DNA of 64,000 nt, from positions 22,052 to 86,051 of the IMG/VR virus record IMGVR_UViG_3300033545_000002; one strand, given 5' to 3'. Made by a program: the position numbers and the translations under genes. The number at the start of each line of letters is the position of its first letter. The stretch's first letter is position 1. The stretch comes from a virus. This document shows, in pieces, positions 9,707 to 19,911 of the stretch. The notes under the pieces were generated by a model. The model was given only the letters and a program-made list of their open reading frames with translations. It did not search any database and was not told where the DNA came from.

Positions 9707-11370
9707 TATTGCATACCCGTTTGTTTGAGATAATCCGCGACACTCATTTTATATTTCTTAGCGCCTTTTTCGACTTGATCCTGAGTGAATTTTTTACCGT
9801 TCAGGGTGTACGTCTTACCGACAGCCGGTTTTTTATCCTGATGGGTTTGATCTATCGCCGTTCCGTCATCTTCCCCGGCATTGATCTTGTCGATAACATC
9901 ATTCCCCTTTCCTTGTAAAGCCTTATCGGCTACATCAATGGCGTAAGATAGGATTTTAGTCTCTACCACTCCTTTACCCATTGTAGCAAGTAAATTTCTT
10001 CTCGGCACAACGCTAAACTTATCAATTATTGGATTGCCATTTGAATCCAGCATCACATCTCCCGGCTTTACCCCCGGTGGCCTTTTATGTGATTCGTCAT
10101 ACCTTTTGTAAACAGACAATCGTAAATTTCCATCCGCCGTACGAGTGACCAAATCGGGATTGTTCCCTCTCAAAATCGTTTCCATGACAGGGCTAAAAGA
10201 CTGGCCCTCTTTCAGCGTCTGCTTTTCTCCTTCGGCGTAGTTTTTCAAGATCGTTTGAGGCACATCTACCACATCTTCATTCTCAATTCTCCCTCCACCG
10301 ATCTCTACAGGCTTTTTTTCCCCTGTCGTATTGCCCAACACGTTCGCATATTGACGGACTAAGAAATTAGCATTCTGCGGAGCGCCTTGCAATCTCAAAT
10401 TCTCATGAACGGCCGCCAGCTTTTCCCGATTGCCTTCCCTGATGGCTTCCATGTACAAGTTAGCATTTTCTCTCATCCCTAATAAGGAATAAGGATTCGC
10501 TGTACGGGTTGCGGATTTTTCACCTACAATGTCTTTATCGGACCCGTACATCATTTTGCCTAAGTTCTCATAAAATTCTTGTGGGTCTTTCGGATTGCCG
10601 AACTTTTGCATTTGCGACGGATCGCCTTTAATTTTTTCAAACTGTTCTGTAGCCCATCTTTTTATAGGCTGATTGTTTTCATCGGTGCCGGTTTCGTATC
10701 CTTGATTCCACATTCCTAAAGCGGAATTTCTATCATACCTTGTACCGGTCTCTTTGACCACCCATTCACTATGCGGCCCCTCGAAGGTTGAATTAGCAAA
10801 AGGTACTTCTACTTGTTTTTGCTTCAATATATTCCCCATTGCCGCTTCTGGGTCAAATTTCACCGGCGTGTCTAAAATAAACTTTTGACGCTGTCCTAAG
10901 GGAGTGGCATTGAATGTAGCCACTTTTTGTTTATTGTCATTGGTTGCTAAAGACGGATCTGATTCTAATATTTTTTCATGAGCATCGTTATAAATATTAT
11001 CCTGCTTGCTCGTGGTAGCGAGTGTTCTTAATTGACCAATCGACCTTTGGATTTCATTGAATCCGGGGCCTCCTAATGCGGCGTGAGGATCTTTAGCTAT
11101 GACATTCAATACGTCCCCCATCATTTTATTCAGTTTCGGTCGATCTTGTTGCATCACCGGCGTTTCCTGAATGGCTCCCAAGTCTTGATAAATCCCCTTC
11201 AGCATTTCTAATTGCTGCGCATACCTTTTTTGCTTCATTTCCGCGTTAAACTGAGCGGATTGGTTGAGTTCATGTACCGCGTCGCGGCTATCAAGGATGA
11301 CCCCCGGATTGACCGTCGCTTCCGGTTTTATATTGGTAAATTCACTTAAAGAAGGTGCTTGTGCTGCCAT
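9706..11370 (-). CDS. Putative internal virion protein (554 aa)
   Basis: A soluble, charged, mostly helical protein with a Gln-rich helix near residues 35-65 (QFNAEMKQKRYAQQLEML). It ends with a short motif (TYTLNGKKFTQDQVEKGAKK) that looks like a compact C-terminal domain. It sits between a 267-residue helical protein and the 2508-residue giant, the order expected for a set of three ejection proteins in podoviruses. No enzyme motif was seen. Function is inferred from position. Confidence 0.6.
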   Translation of the reverse strand: MAAQAPSLSEFTNIKPEATVNPGVILDSRDAVHELNQSAQFNAEMKQKRYAQQLEMLKGIYQDLGAIQETPVMQQDRPKLNKMMGDVLNVIAKDPHAALGGPGFNEIQRSIGQLRTLATTSKQDNIYNDAHEKILESDPSLATNDNKQKVATFNATPLGQRQKFILDTPVKFDPEAAMGNILKQKQVEVPFANSTFEGPHSEWVVKETGTRYDRNSALGMWNQGYETGTDENNQPIKRWATEQFEKIKGDPSQMQKFGNPKDPQEFYENLGKMMYGSDKDIVGEKSATRTANPYSLLGMRENANLYMEAIREGNREKLAAVHENLRLQGAPQNANFLVRQYANVLGNTTGEKKPVEIGGGRIENEDVVDVPQTILKNYAEGEKQTLKEGQSFSPVMETILRGNNPDLVTRTADGNLRLSVYKRYDESHKRPPGVKPGDVMLDSNGNPIIDKFSVVPRRNLLATMGKGVVETKILSYAIDVADKALQGKGNDVIDKINAGEDDGTAIDQTHQDKKPAVGKTYTLNGKKFTQDQVEKGAKKYKMSVADYLKQTGMQ

Positions 11371-11371
11371 T

Positions 11372-12175
11372 TTATTCTAAGGTAGAAATGTCTTGATCGG
11401 TATTCCAATAATTAGGCAACTGCCCAACTTTTGTTATATCTGGTGCCTTTGGATCGATATAATTTATATTGGCGGCCGGACTTCCAGCCGTTCCGCCCCC
11501 CGTATCCGACAAGCCAAACGTCCGATTATACGGTGTCACCTTGCTGTAATCCGGTTGGGCAGGTGTCCCCGGATTTGTTTTCATATAACTGTTTACTCCC
11601 GTTGCCGCCGCGCTTAGTGATCCTATCCCCTCATTCACCGCGTTATTTTCATTTGTCTTTGCTGCAATACGGCGGTCCTGAATTTCTTTTAGTTTACTTT
11701 CATACGGCTGTAGTTCATTGATACCGAATTGTATTCCTTTTTGTGCGGATATTTCACTGTTAGCTTTTGTGAACATATCAATATTCTGCTTATGCTCTTG
11801 CGCGTCCAATGCGGATTGACTTTTTAAACTATCGGCAAATACCTGATTCAATTCACCAAACTGATTAACCCCTGCTCCTGTTTCACTGAGCGCATGCGTA
11901 GATGTTGCAAGGCCGCGCTCTCGTTGCTCACCGGAGTATTGTTTTTCGCCAGAAGTGAGCCCTTGCGTTGCGAGATTTCCATAAATATTTCTGTTGATTA
12001 TGTCCTCGCTTGGAATGGAGTAGAACGGCCGCTTCATGGCCGCACCCTCACGGGCCGCCTTCTTATCTTGACTTTCGGCATGAAGCCCCTTGTATATTGA
12101 AAGCCCGGCGCTGACACCTGCGACGCCAACGGAAACCCAAGTTCTCTGAAAGCTATCTCCGAAATTAAGTCTCAT
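11372..12175 (-). CDS. Putative internal virion protein (267 aa)
   Basis: The N-terminus has a Gly/Ala/Val segment (VGVAGVSAGLSIYKG, near 16-30), then Gln/Ala/Ser-rich helices and a Gly/Pro-rich C-terminal tail. This pattern resembles small ejection proteins of podoviruses (T7 gp14-like), which insert into host membranes. It starts 11 bases inside the end of the cupin-like gene and is followed after one base by the 554-residue protein. The family was not identified. Confidence 0.55.
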   Translation of the reverse strand: MRLNFGDSFQRTWVSVGVAGVSAGLSIYKGLHAESQDKKAAREGAAMKRPFYSIPSEDIINRNIYGNLATQGLTSGEKQYSGEQRERGLATSTHALSETGAGVNQFGELNQVFADSLKSQSALDAQEHKQNIDMFTKANSEISAQKGIQFGINELQPYESKLKEIQDRRIAAKTNENNAVNEGIGSLSAAATGVNSYMKTNPGTPAQPDYSKVTPYNRTFGLSDTGGGTAGSPAANINYIDPKAPDITKVGQLPNYWNTDQDISTLE

Positions 12176-12599
12176 TTGTCAAAAGATTATTCGTATGATG
12201 CTCGATTATTCTGGCCTCGATTTCTTCCAAATCTTCAGTATCATCAGGATTGCTGTGGATAGTTATCCAATTACAATCTTCTATTACATCCAACACTCGG
12301 CGCGTTCCTGGTTCTGTTATTCCACAATGAGGGGCTTCTATCAACTCCCACCCTTTACCATCCTGCCACACTCTAACCTTACCCCTCAATACAAAGAATG
12401 GATGACGAAATTTATGTATCCGGCTGGTGATCTTGCTTCCGGCTGCCATGAAAATCTCTCTCATATACATGCCCGGCATGAAGGTATGGGCCAGTGGGAA
12501 ATCAGCCTTCTGGTAACGATCCAATAGCGCCCCTTCCAAAGCATCTATGCAATCGTTAACCTCTGGCCTTACCAATGATTCGGTATTAGTATAACACAT
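12165..12599 (-). CDS. Cupin-like protein
   Basis: A 144-residue protein whose centre reads as a single cupin beta-barrel: REIFMAAGSKITSRIHKFRHPFFVLRGKVRVW has the motif-1 pattern with His62 and His66 and a Gly-containing turn, then a second half with EPGTRRVLDVIEDCNWITIH. A metal site is possible but incomplete (the usual motif-1 Glu is not obvious). Similar small cupin proteins occur in phage structural modules with unknown roles. It overlaps the downstream 267-residue gene by 11 bases and the upstream gene by 14. Confidence 0.65.
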   Translation of the reverse strand: MCYTNTESLVRPEVNDCIDALEGALLDRYQKADFPLAHTFMPGMYMREIFMAAGSKITSRIHKFRHPFFVLRGKVRVWQDGKGWELIEAPHCGITEPGTRRVLDVIEDCNWITIHSNPDDTEDLEEIEARIIEHHTNNLLTNET

Positions 12600-12885
12600 C
12601 TTTAGGGTTTATTTTTATCGTTACCGGACCATCGGTAGCAGGACCTTTGAATGTCTTAATATCACATGAATCATATTCTGCCCAATAAAATTCTGTAGTC
12701 TTCATTTGTGTAAACAATGGGAACAAGGCTTGCATTTGCCAAAACAGAGTAGTGCTGTTATCAAAGGGAATTGCAGGTGGGCCAACTACCGGTTCCTGCT
12801 TTTGGATGGCTTTTAATACGGAGCCGGGTACTATTGCCGCTCCTATTGCGAATAAAGCTCTTTTGAAGAATGATTTTCTGTCCAT
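12586..12885 (-). CDS. Small membrane-targeted virion-module protein (99 aa)
   Basis: Begins MDRKSFFKRALFAIGAAIVPG, a basic then hydrophobic N-terminus like a signal or Tat-type leader, although a true twin-Arg pair is absent. Residues near 66-77 read FYWAEYDSCDIKTF, close to FYWLEYDSYDTLTF in the major capsid protein of this window. Lies between the hub operon and the cupin gene. Function unknown. Confidence 0.6.
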   Translation of the reverse strand: MDRKSFFKRALFAIGAAIVPGSVLKAIQKQEPVVGPPAIPFDNSTTLFWQMQALFPLFTQMKTTEFYWAEYDSCDIKTFKGPATDGPVTIKINPKDVLY

Positions 12886-12891
12886 ATCGGG

Positions 12892-13239
12892 TCAATAAAG
12901 AATATCTTGTAAAAAAGTGTTTTGCTGTATAAATGTATTGATTATCTGTGATATTCCGCTAGAAAAAGGGACAGCAGCGGGACGGAGGACCGTAAAAACT
13001 ATCCCTACCGCCCCTGGATTCGTGTTTATAGCTACGATTCCGCCCAAATTTCCGTTCAAAGTCTCAATCCGGTATAGGATAACCCCCGGCAACATCTCCT
13101 GAATTAAACTCTGAGAATAGGCATAAACAGCCTGCCCGGTGGCATTCGACCCCAATGAAGGTATGACCGACCGACTATCGTTGACAACGGCCATTATGAG
13201 CCTTTGGGTATCGATCTCATATTTTAGGCTATAAGTCAT
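12892..13239 (-). CDS. Small tail-module protein (115 aa)
   Basis: A beta-rich soluble protein with no recognised family. Its ATG at 13239 overlaps the stop of the giant hub protein by 4 bases (ATGA), indicating translational coupling and a shared structural role. It may be a tail or adaptor accessory protein. Confidence 0.6.
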   Translation of the reverse strand: MTYSLKYEIDTQRLIMAVVNDSRSVIPSLGSNATGQAVYAYSQSLIQEMLPGVILYRIETLNGNLGGIVAINTNPGAVGIVFTVLRPAAVPFSSGISQIINTFIQQNTFLQDILY

Positions 13240-16200
13240 TTCTTTTGATTCACCGTATCTGCCACAAGGTTATAAATAGTTTTCAGTTCAAAATACTTTC
13301 CCCGGTTGTTCGGATCGCCAATCAACCGGAACAAGAGGTAAAGGTTATAGATTCGTTTCCCGTCGATCAGCGTGGACCTGAAGGCATCCTGAATGCCAGG
13401 GGGGAAGAAAGACCACATATTTCTTTGCAGGGTAAGGTAGTACTTATTCTCAATCTTTTTAACTAGGTTCATGGGCACATAAGAAAAACTATTCGGGTCG
13501 TTGGTCCGTAAAAAGTCGATATACATGCCCGGTCCGTTGGTGTCCAAAACTAAGTTAGCGAATACTTTACTGACCTCCTGATTTTGGTTGAATACCCCTA
13601 TTATCGAAACGTCGTACTGGATTCCGTAGAACTGGTTGAAAGAAGTATTACCACTATTGTGAAGATACGGCACCCCGGCAGCAAAAGTCACCAATTGAAT
13701 GCCTGTAGTCTTCCCTTTCATTTTTCCATAGGCTTCCGGTGTGAAGTTTTCGAACCTAACGAATCTTCCTGTTATGGTATTATATACTAATGTTTCCTGA
13801 TGATTGAGGTCAATATTTTCACGCGTTGACCCGTAAGACGTTGGATCATTACTATTATTCCGGCGGGGGCGGAAGGTCAGGTACAGATTCCCCCTTTCTG
13901 TATCCACTCCCCCGATTACATCGAACCGGCTTGAATTTGGAGCCGTTGCATTCCAGTTTGATATAGCCCTTGTTTTGCTATTGAGGTATGAACTCATACC
14001 TCCCGTTACACCTTCTTTCGGATTGAACAAACTAATGTCCTTTGCCTGTCGGTAGTCCGATATGACCCATGCCTGATTTTTAAGGTCGAACCATGAAATC
14101 ATATCTTCGTAGATAACTACAGATCCCGTGTCCTCCTGCCTCATCCCGTAGTTGCTTCCGATTTTGGGATGCGCAGATCCTAATGCCTCATCTAAGTTCG
14201 CTACTTGTACCCCTTGTTCGTTCGCGTAGATATACTGAAAATTATAGTCGGTGACAAAGAAATCATTTTCACAAAGGAAGAACACTACGTTACGAACGGC
14301 GATAACCATAACTATCGCGCCGGACTTGAAATCTATAAACCGTTTTGCATTCGAAATCATAAAAGTTCCTACTCCGTTCAAAGTTCCGTTGCTGATAAAA
14401 TTATCTGATTTAGCGGCCTCATCAGTATACCACATCTGTTTGGCCAGATTATTATTGAAATTTACCCGTCCTCCGCTGGCTAGATCATACCCGAACGTAT
14501 CGCTGATGTTCTGGCTTTCGAAAGGATGAGAAAAATACTTATCCCCTATTAACGGAATGGTTATGTTCCTTTGAAATAAATAGGTATCCCAAAATGTAAT
14601 ATCAATTTCAGTCGGATAACTATAAGTCGGAACGCCATTTTCGTACCCTTCAAATTCTGCCACTTCGCCGTTAATGATCGGATAGAATCCTTGCGTTTCT
14701 GAAAACTGTAAAATACTGGATTGATCGGCAGGGGTCCAAAGCTCTATCCACATCCCTTTGGCATTAATAAGTGGAGTCAATCTTGGATCGTATAGGACAT
14801 ATATGGTGATAGCCTGAGTATTTTGAACCGTCTGAAGGGATACGGTTGTTCCCGTCGTTCCTGATCCGTCCGTTACACTAGTAGTGACGGATTGGGTATT
14901 ACTTAGATTATTGTTGATAATCGGGACCGTGCTGGTGCTCGGAATCAGGCCGGATGTTTGTGCCGCCTGATTGTAGTTAGATCCCAATATCTTTAAATCA
15001 ATAGGATTGCCGGTTAGTAAATTTCCGTTCCCGTCGTCCATGATGATAACTCTGTCTCCCGGTGTAAACTGATAGGTAGCCAGTGTGGAAAAGTTCCTTG
15101 CAACATTGTAATTATACAAACTCGTAATGCTTATAGAACAATATACCGCACTTGATGCGTCACTGACCACATTACCGTTATTGTCAATGTACTCGATATA
15201 ATCTCCCACCCATTCCGTATAGGCCGATTCTCTCAGGTTTTTGCTGACTCCCGGTGCTATCCATTTCCAATCTGGGTTAACTTGGTTTAGATTCAACGGC
15301 CCATTAATTAACCACTGAAAATACGTAGCCAATGTATTCCCCCTTTCGGTAAATGACGGGACAGGATTTTTACTGATGATATTCATAAAGGAAAGCCTGC
15401 CTGCCAAGTCTCCGACCACAACCGAATTAACATAAATACCCCCTGACTTTAGCGATTGTTCACTAGTATTCTGAATGTATATAGCCAACTTTAATAGTAT
15501 AGGATAATTCCTGATATTGCACGGGATGCAAGGAACTAATGCCTCATTGTATTGAGTAATAGGAATATTTCCGCAATCAGATATTGTAATGACAAAATTA
15601 CCGCCCGAATTAACATAAACATTACTCACTCTTGGAGTTGGAAATCCGTTGTGAATGATGAGGGTAAATTGTCCGTTTTCATTTGTCAAAACAGTCGCGC
15701 CGTCTTTTATTGAAACTGCGATATTGGAATACGGTATAGTTCCATCCAGTGAAGTGATTGTCCCGGATAAAAGAACCCTATTACAATCTCCTATAATCCC
15801 TGCGTTGTGGTCGGACAGATAAGCAGTAGGGTTTTGTTTCCACCCTGTTCCGCCCTGAGCGGTTTTTATATCAAAGTTGACCTGAACGCAATTGATATTC
15901 CCGATGATGTGAACGTCTGAAATACCGGCACTTGAACTAACGATATAAGCCCAATAAAAACCGTTTTTGTCTGTATACTTCCCCCAATCACTACCGCCTA
16001 TTGATCCTCCTGTTTGTGTTTGATAGGAGTATAACTCCATGCCTAACGGACTATTTTGCGACTCCTGAAAATATCCTTCTATGAATCTGAAATTATAAAT
16101 GCTCACATACGGACAATAAATATAGAAAAGGTCAGCCCCGTTTCCCCATACATCTACATTCCCGGCAGTGCAATCAATCTCTATTTCCTTAGAATAAGTG

Positions 16201-18044
16201 ACGATAGCGTTCGGTCTTATGGTATTCGTTTGAGAATTGACCGGGCTGGTTGACCTGGAATTCGCTATCCCGTAAATGTAAGTGCTTGTATCCTGAAAAT
16301 CTCCGGCGCTGGGTACACTATGCCTCCCAATAGTAGCTATATATCTTCCGGCAGGTATGGTGAAGGTAAACACACAAACAAAAAAACCTCCCGATATAAA
16401 GACGTTTCTAGCTAATGTCAACACATCTGGATTGCTAAAATCAAGCAAAGCGGGTAGCGGAACCAAACTAAAATCCTGGTTCACTTGATACCATTGCCCA
16501 TCCGTGTAATAAGGAGTGCCTTTCATGTAACACCTGAAAGCATCCTTGTCTGCGAAGTTGAGTCCGAAGTCTTTGCTTATATTAAAATCTATTCCGGCTT
16601 CCGTTGGCGATCCGCCTGTTCCTCCATAATTCAAGCCGCCAAATCTCATTGTCGTATCCGCTCCGTTATAATACCCAACTTGTGAAATATACCATGCTGA
16701 ATCTGTCGCCATCCCGATATACGCATAAAGCTGAACAGTTCGAGTTGGAACTAAGCACCCGACTTGCGGCTGTTCGGCCACATTAATACTCATGTTGCCC
16801 AAAACGGAACTGCTTAGGTTATCATAATTCCTACGGTTATTAACCAGCAATTCCCCGTCTCCTAAATCGCTGAGTCCGATACTGATCTGAGGAATATCAT
16901 TTTGCAACCTGACAAAATCAGTCTGATCTACTAATTGCAATACATTCGAATTATCGAAGGTGTATTGAATCTGATTCAGATTTGAATTGTAGTTATAGTT
17001 AGACCAAGGATTTGTTCTTGTCCAATAAGGTGTTCCTAAGACCGACGAATCGCTGGTTGATGATCCAGAAAATTTATAAATCGTATCATACAAATACCAA
17101 TCTGACCATTCCGTTTCCGGTGGAATATTATTAACAGCGTTGGTATTCTTTCTGATAAAAATATCTATACTTTCCACCATGCAAGACCCGGCGAACAAAG
17201 TAAACAGGGCCGTCTTTGGTAAGATATTAGGATTACTAAGATAATCTTCTGACTTTATGATGAGAGGTAAGGAGTAAGGGCTTGCAGTCGTCTGCCGTCC
17301 GTCTGTATAATTGAATCGATACGCTACCTGAAAAGCCGTATCTATTAACCGATTTACTTGATTAATGAGCGCCGGGGTATTAGCTATCGTCGCCACCAAA
17401 GGGGAATACATGGGTGGACGCATGGGCCATTCCAGCAACTCCCTACGGTCAAAATGCGGAGGAGTAAGCTGCCAGTAAGGGAATAGAGCAGGATTAAACC
17501 CGCTGGTTGCAATAGCCGCATTGACGTTTATAAATCCCTGCCAGCCTTTGCCGTTCGTATAGACAAGAAACTTTTCGACTATCTGCTTATTGGCATTCAA
17601 GACAAACCGAATCGACCACCGATGATCGGCCATGAACGCTTCCTGGTCTTCCGAAAAAGGCAAATTCGGGTCAACCACAATAGTACTCACTGCCCCAGTA
17701 TCACAATTGACCACATATAAGCCGTGATTACCGTTTTGGTTGATATTCGCCCAGTAAAGTTCGTTGGTTTCTACGCTAAAGAAACTACCTCCGTTTTTAT
17801 TCCATCCTGCCGGGTAAAAGTTTGCTGGGATACCGGAAAGAATTTGATTACTTCGGATCGGGCTTTGCACAAGGGCATTATATCCGGTTTGCGTTCCGTC
17901 TTTTGTCCCGGCTTCTTCCGAAGGATTACCATGCTGATCGAAGCCGACGCCCTTCAAGAAAATTGTCTCTTGCGGAGTGAGGCGCTCGACGGCATTATCA
18001 GTGTTTAGGAAAATTGGTAGTATTTGTTCTTCCTTTTGCGCCAT
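13236..18044 (-). CDS. Large tail hub/stabilization (muzzle-like) protein
   Basis: A 1602-residue beta-rich protein. The N-terminal quarter describes a propeller- or sandwich-like fold and contains YRFNYTDGRQTTASPYS (near residue 240), a motif type I associate with the large tail stabilization/hub proteins of crAss-like and other Bacteroidota phages. The middle has Ig/carboxypeptidase-regulatory-like segments (NRVLLSGTITSLDGTIPYSNI, with a FTLIIHNG turn, near 755-800). The C-terminal third has VRNVVFFLCENDFF and LYLTFRPRRNN strands. It lies directly after the ring-like 396-residue gene (3-base gap). Assignment rests on length, motif and neighbours. Confidence 0.6.
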   Translation of the reverse strand: MAQKEEQILPIFLNTDNAVERLTPQETIFLKGVGFDQHGNPSEEAGTKDGTQTGYNALVQSPIRSNQILSGIPANFYPAGWNKNGGSFFSVETNELYWANINQNGNHGLYVVNCDTGAVSTIVVDPNLPFSEDQEAFMADHRWSIRFVLNANKQIVEKFLVYTNGKGWQGFINVNAAIATSGFNPALFPYWQLTPPHFDRRELLEWPMRPPMYSPLVATIANTPALINQVNRLIDTAFQVAYRFNYTDGRQTTASPYSLPLIIKSEDYLSNPNILPKTALFTLFAGSCMVESIDIFIRKNTNAVNNIPPETEWSDWYLYDTIYKFSGSSTSDSSVLGTPYWTRTNPWSNYNYNSNLNQIQYTFDNSNVLQLVDQTDFVRLQNDIPQISIGLSDLGDGELLVNNRRNYDNLSSSVLGNMSINVAEQPQVGCLVPTRTVQLYAYIGMATDSAWYISQVGYYNGADTTMRFGGLNYGGTGGSPTEAGIDFNISKDFGLNFADKDAFRCYMKGTPYYTDGQWYQVNQDFSLVPLPALLDFSNPDVLTLARNVFISGGFFVCVFTFTIPAGRYIATIGRHSVPSAGDFQDTSTYIYGIANSRSTSPVNSQTNTIRPNAIVTYSKEIEIDCTAGNVDVWGNGADLFYIYCPYVSIYNFRFIEGYFQESQNSPLGMELYSYQTQTGGSIGGSDWGKYTDKNGFYWAYIVSSSAGISDVHIIGNINCVQVNFDIKTAQGGTGWKQNPTAYLSDHNAGIIGDCNRVLLSGTITSLDGTIPYSNIAVSIKDGATVLTNENGQFTLIIHNGFPTPRVSNVYVNSGGNFVITISDCGNIPITQYNEALVPCIPCNIRNYPILLKLAIYIQNTSEQSLKSGGIYVNSVVVGDLAGRLSFMNIISKNPVPSFTERGNTLATYFQWLINGPLNLNQVNPDWKWIAPGVSKNLRESAYTEWVGDYIEYIDNNGNVVSDASSAVYCSISITSLYNYNVARNFSTLATYQFTPGDRVIIMDDGNGNLLTGNPIDLKILGSNYNQAAQTSGLIPSTSTVPIINNNLSNTQSVTTSVTDGSGTTGTTVSLQTVQNTQAITIYVLYDPRLTPLINAKGMWIELWTPADQSSILQFSETQGFYPIINGEVAEFEGYENGVPTYSYPTEIDITFWDTYLFQRNITIPLIGDKYFSHPFESQNISDTFGYDLASGGRVNFNNNLAKQMWYTDEAAKSDNFISNGTLNGVGTFMISNAKRFIDFKSGAIVMVIAVRNVVFFLCENDFFVTDYNFQYIYANEQGVQVANLDEALGSAHPKIGSNYGMRQEDTGSVVIYEDMISWFDLKNQAWVISDYRQAKDISLFNPKEGVTGGMSSYLNSKTRAISNWNATAPNSSRFDVIGGVDTERGNLYLTFRPRRNNSNDPTSYGSTRENIDLNHQETLVYNTITGRFVRFENFTPEAYGKMKGKTTGIQLVTFAAGVPYLHNSGNTSFNQFYGIQYDVSIIGVFNQNQEVSKVFANLVLDTNGPGMYIDFLRTNDPNSFSYVPMNLVKKIENKYYLTLQRNMWSFFPPGIQDAFRSTLIDGKRIYNLYLLFRLIGDPNNRGKYFELKTIYNLVADTVNQKK

Positions 18045-18046
18045 GA

Positions 18047-19237
18047 TTAATAGTAATATCCATAATAACGATCTTCCCGATGATCCATATAGCTAGGTAC
18101 GAATGCTCTGGGAGCAATTGTCTTTCCTAATTCCGCTATCCTCATCTTATTTAATTCCAAAAACAGACCCCACTTTTCCCTAGAATATTGCTGGCCAAAT
18201 GACCCGGCCATATCTCTTAATTCAGGATTTTGCTTCATAGAAAAATATTGCACCCCTGTCATGAATGTATCCTTTGCGATATAAGGAATCAGTAAATTTT
18301 TCAGATCAATATCTTCATAAAATCTTACCAATGCTTTTTCAAATCCGAAGTCATGTGGGAATACCAATCGGTTTCCGTTTTCACTGATATTATATACGTT
18401 CCGGTATTCTCTCCTGAATCTTCCCGGTTCACATCCGCACTGAATGGAAAACCAATCCATTTTATTATCGCAGTAATAAACCCATTCGTTATCATTTGGA
18501 CTGGGCGGACACATGGCCGTACCGCCAACCGCATAAGGTTCGGTAACGGTTGTTAAATTTCCGGGGTTGATGTTGTTCTGAAAATTACGAATACCACAAC
18601 TTTCGCAAAGAAGGTTCACATTCTGTTCCGTATCGCAGATACAACCGTTGGCGTCCGTTTCACATTGACACATCTGGGTTGAGGTCGTTACCAAAATCGT
18701 ATCCGTCCAAACGCTATTTGTATAAACCCTTTGAATGCCCTGGCTCTCTTGATAGACCACTCCGTTTTCTCCAACTGCCAACCGGCTAATGGCATTAAAA
18801 GAAATAGGATTTCCATTCGGCAAAAAGTCGGATACCGTAGTCTGTACGGCTACATACCCTTTTATCGTGTTGCAGAGATTATATCCGCACTTTTTTTCGC
18901 AAGCGCAATTTTTTTCGGCGGGGACTTCTACAATATCGTCAGAAATTTGTACGTTACGGTAAATAACATGCATGACCCCTCTTTCGTCAATAACATTGAC
19001 CGAACTAACTCTATTTGAATTGCATGGCAGGTCCAAAGAATTAGTTCTCTTGTTGACGGAGAATTCTTTTCGTATTGGTATTTTTAGCCTTTTGGCTATT
19101 TTTAAAGTTGTTTCGTTCAGATCATTCCACACATCTTTGGAGCAAGACAGATAAACCCCTTTTTTTCGACGCAATAAATCGCCGCTCCGCAAGCAGAGGT
19201 CATCAATTACATCCATACAAGGTTGAAATCTGGCCAT
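18047..19237 (-). CDS. Cysteine-rich putative ring/adaptor protein
   Basis: A 396-residue protein in the neck/tail module. It contains 18 cysteines, many as close pairs (CAC, CQC, CIC, CESC, CGC) between residues 115 and 265, which is unusual for a cytoplasm-assembled virion part and suggests metal binding or disulfides after release. The C-terminus is helical with a Tyr-rich end (RYYGYYY). Its ATG shares a base with the stop of the 224-residue gene. The role as a ring protein is inferred from its place between capsid and hub. Confidence 0.6.
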   Translation of the reverse strand: MARFQPCMDVIDDLCLRSGDLLRRKKGVYLSCSKDVWNDLNETTLKIAKRLKIPIRKEFSVNKRTNSLDLPCNSNRVSSVNVIDERGVMHVIYRNVQISDDIVEVPAEKNCACEKKCGYNLCNTIKGYVAVQTTVSDFLPNGNPISFNAISRLAVGENGVVYQESQGIQRVYTNSVWTDTILVTTSTQMCQCETDANGCICDTEQNVNLLCESCGIRNFQNNINPGNLTTVTEPYAVGGTAMCPPSPNDNEWVYYCDNKMDWFSIQCGCEPGRFRREYRNVYNISENGNRLVFPHDFGFEKALVRFYEDIDLKNLLIPYIAKDTFMTGVQYFSMKQNPELRDMAGSFGQQYSREKWGLFLELNKMRIAELGKTIAPRAFVPSYMDHREDRYYGYYY

Positions 19238-19911
19238 TATTGAACTTCTGTTTGTTGATTAGGTATTCTTTGCTTTAACTCCTTTTGTTGAGGGGTATAG
19301 CTATTATCAATTCCCTTATTCATAAATTCCGGCATCCCCAACATCTTTCCCAGAACCAAGTTAGATGCGTCGAATGCTACATCCCTGGATATATCCGGAT
19401 CGATTCCGGGAGCGTCAAAACTAGATTCCACATCCAATTTAGTAACACATGGAGGGAGATTATACGTGTTTAACCCAGTTCCTTTTATTACAGCGAATTT
19501 GAAAAAATTGTATTCCGCCTTCCCCTCGTAAAAATATTCTTCTCCGGCTTCAACCAAATCTATTGACTTGCAATCCCCTCCATCATTGCACCCAATAGGA
19601 TACATACTTACGATATGGGCATCGTGCGGCATCCGGAACATATCAAATCCGGTCATGTCCGCCCGTCTCATTCCTATTAGATTAGCTTCGCCCAGTTTAA
19701 ACGGAAGAATAGACAGCAACGGAGATATAAAGTAAAAGGCGTTCCCGTCTTTATTTCTTTTGCTGGCGTTGTAGTATATCCTGAAAACTTCCGCCACAGA
19801 TAATTTTAAAAATTCAAGCACATCTTCTTTACTAAAGCTCCTACTAGTTGCTTTAGCTCTGCCAGAATTGTACATCTGCCAGTTAAGTTCGGAAAGAGTG
19901 CTTAATAACAT
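19237..19911 (-). CDS. Putative head-tail adaptor (224 aa)
   Basis: A mixed alpha/beta protein with an N-terminal helical half (LSVAEVFRIYYNASKRN, near 36-52) and a Pro/Gln-rich tail. It overlaps the upstream membrane-protein stop and the downstream Cys-rich gene start by one base each, so it is part of the tight structural operon. Family not identified. Confidence 0.6.
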   Translation of the reverse strand: MLLSTLSELNWQMYNSGRAKATSRSFSKEDVLEFLKLSVAEVFRIYYNASKRNKDGNAFYFISPLLSILPFKLGEANLIGMRRADMTGFDMFRMPHDAHIVSMYPIGCNDGGDCKSIDLVEAGEEYFYEGKAEYNFFKFAVIKGTGLNTYNLPPCVTKLDVESSFDAPGIDPDISRDVAFDASNLVLGKMLGMPEFMNKGIDNSYTPQQKELKQRIPNQQTEVQ

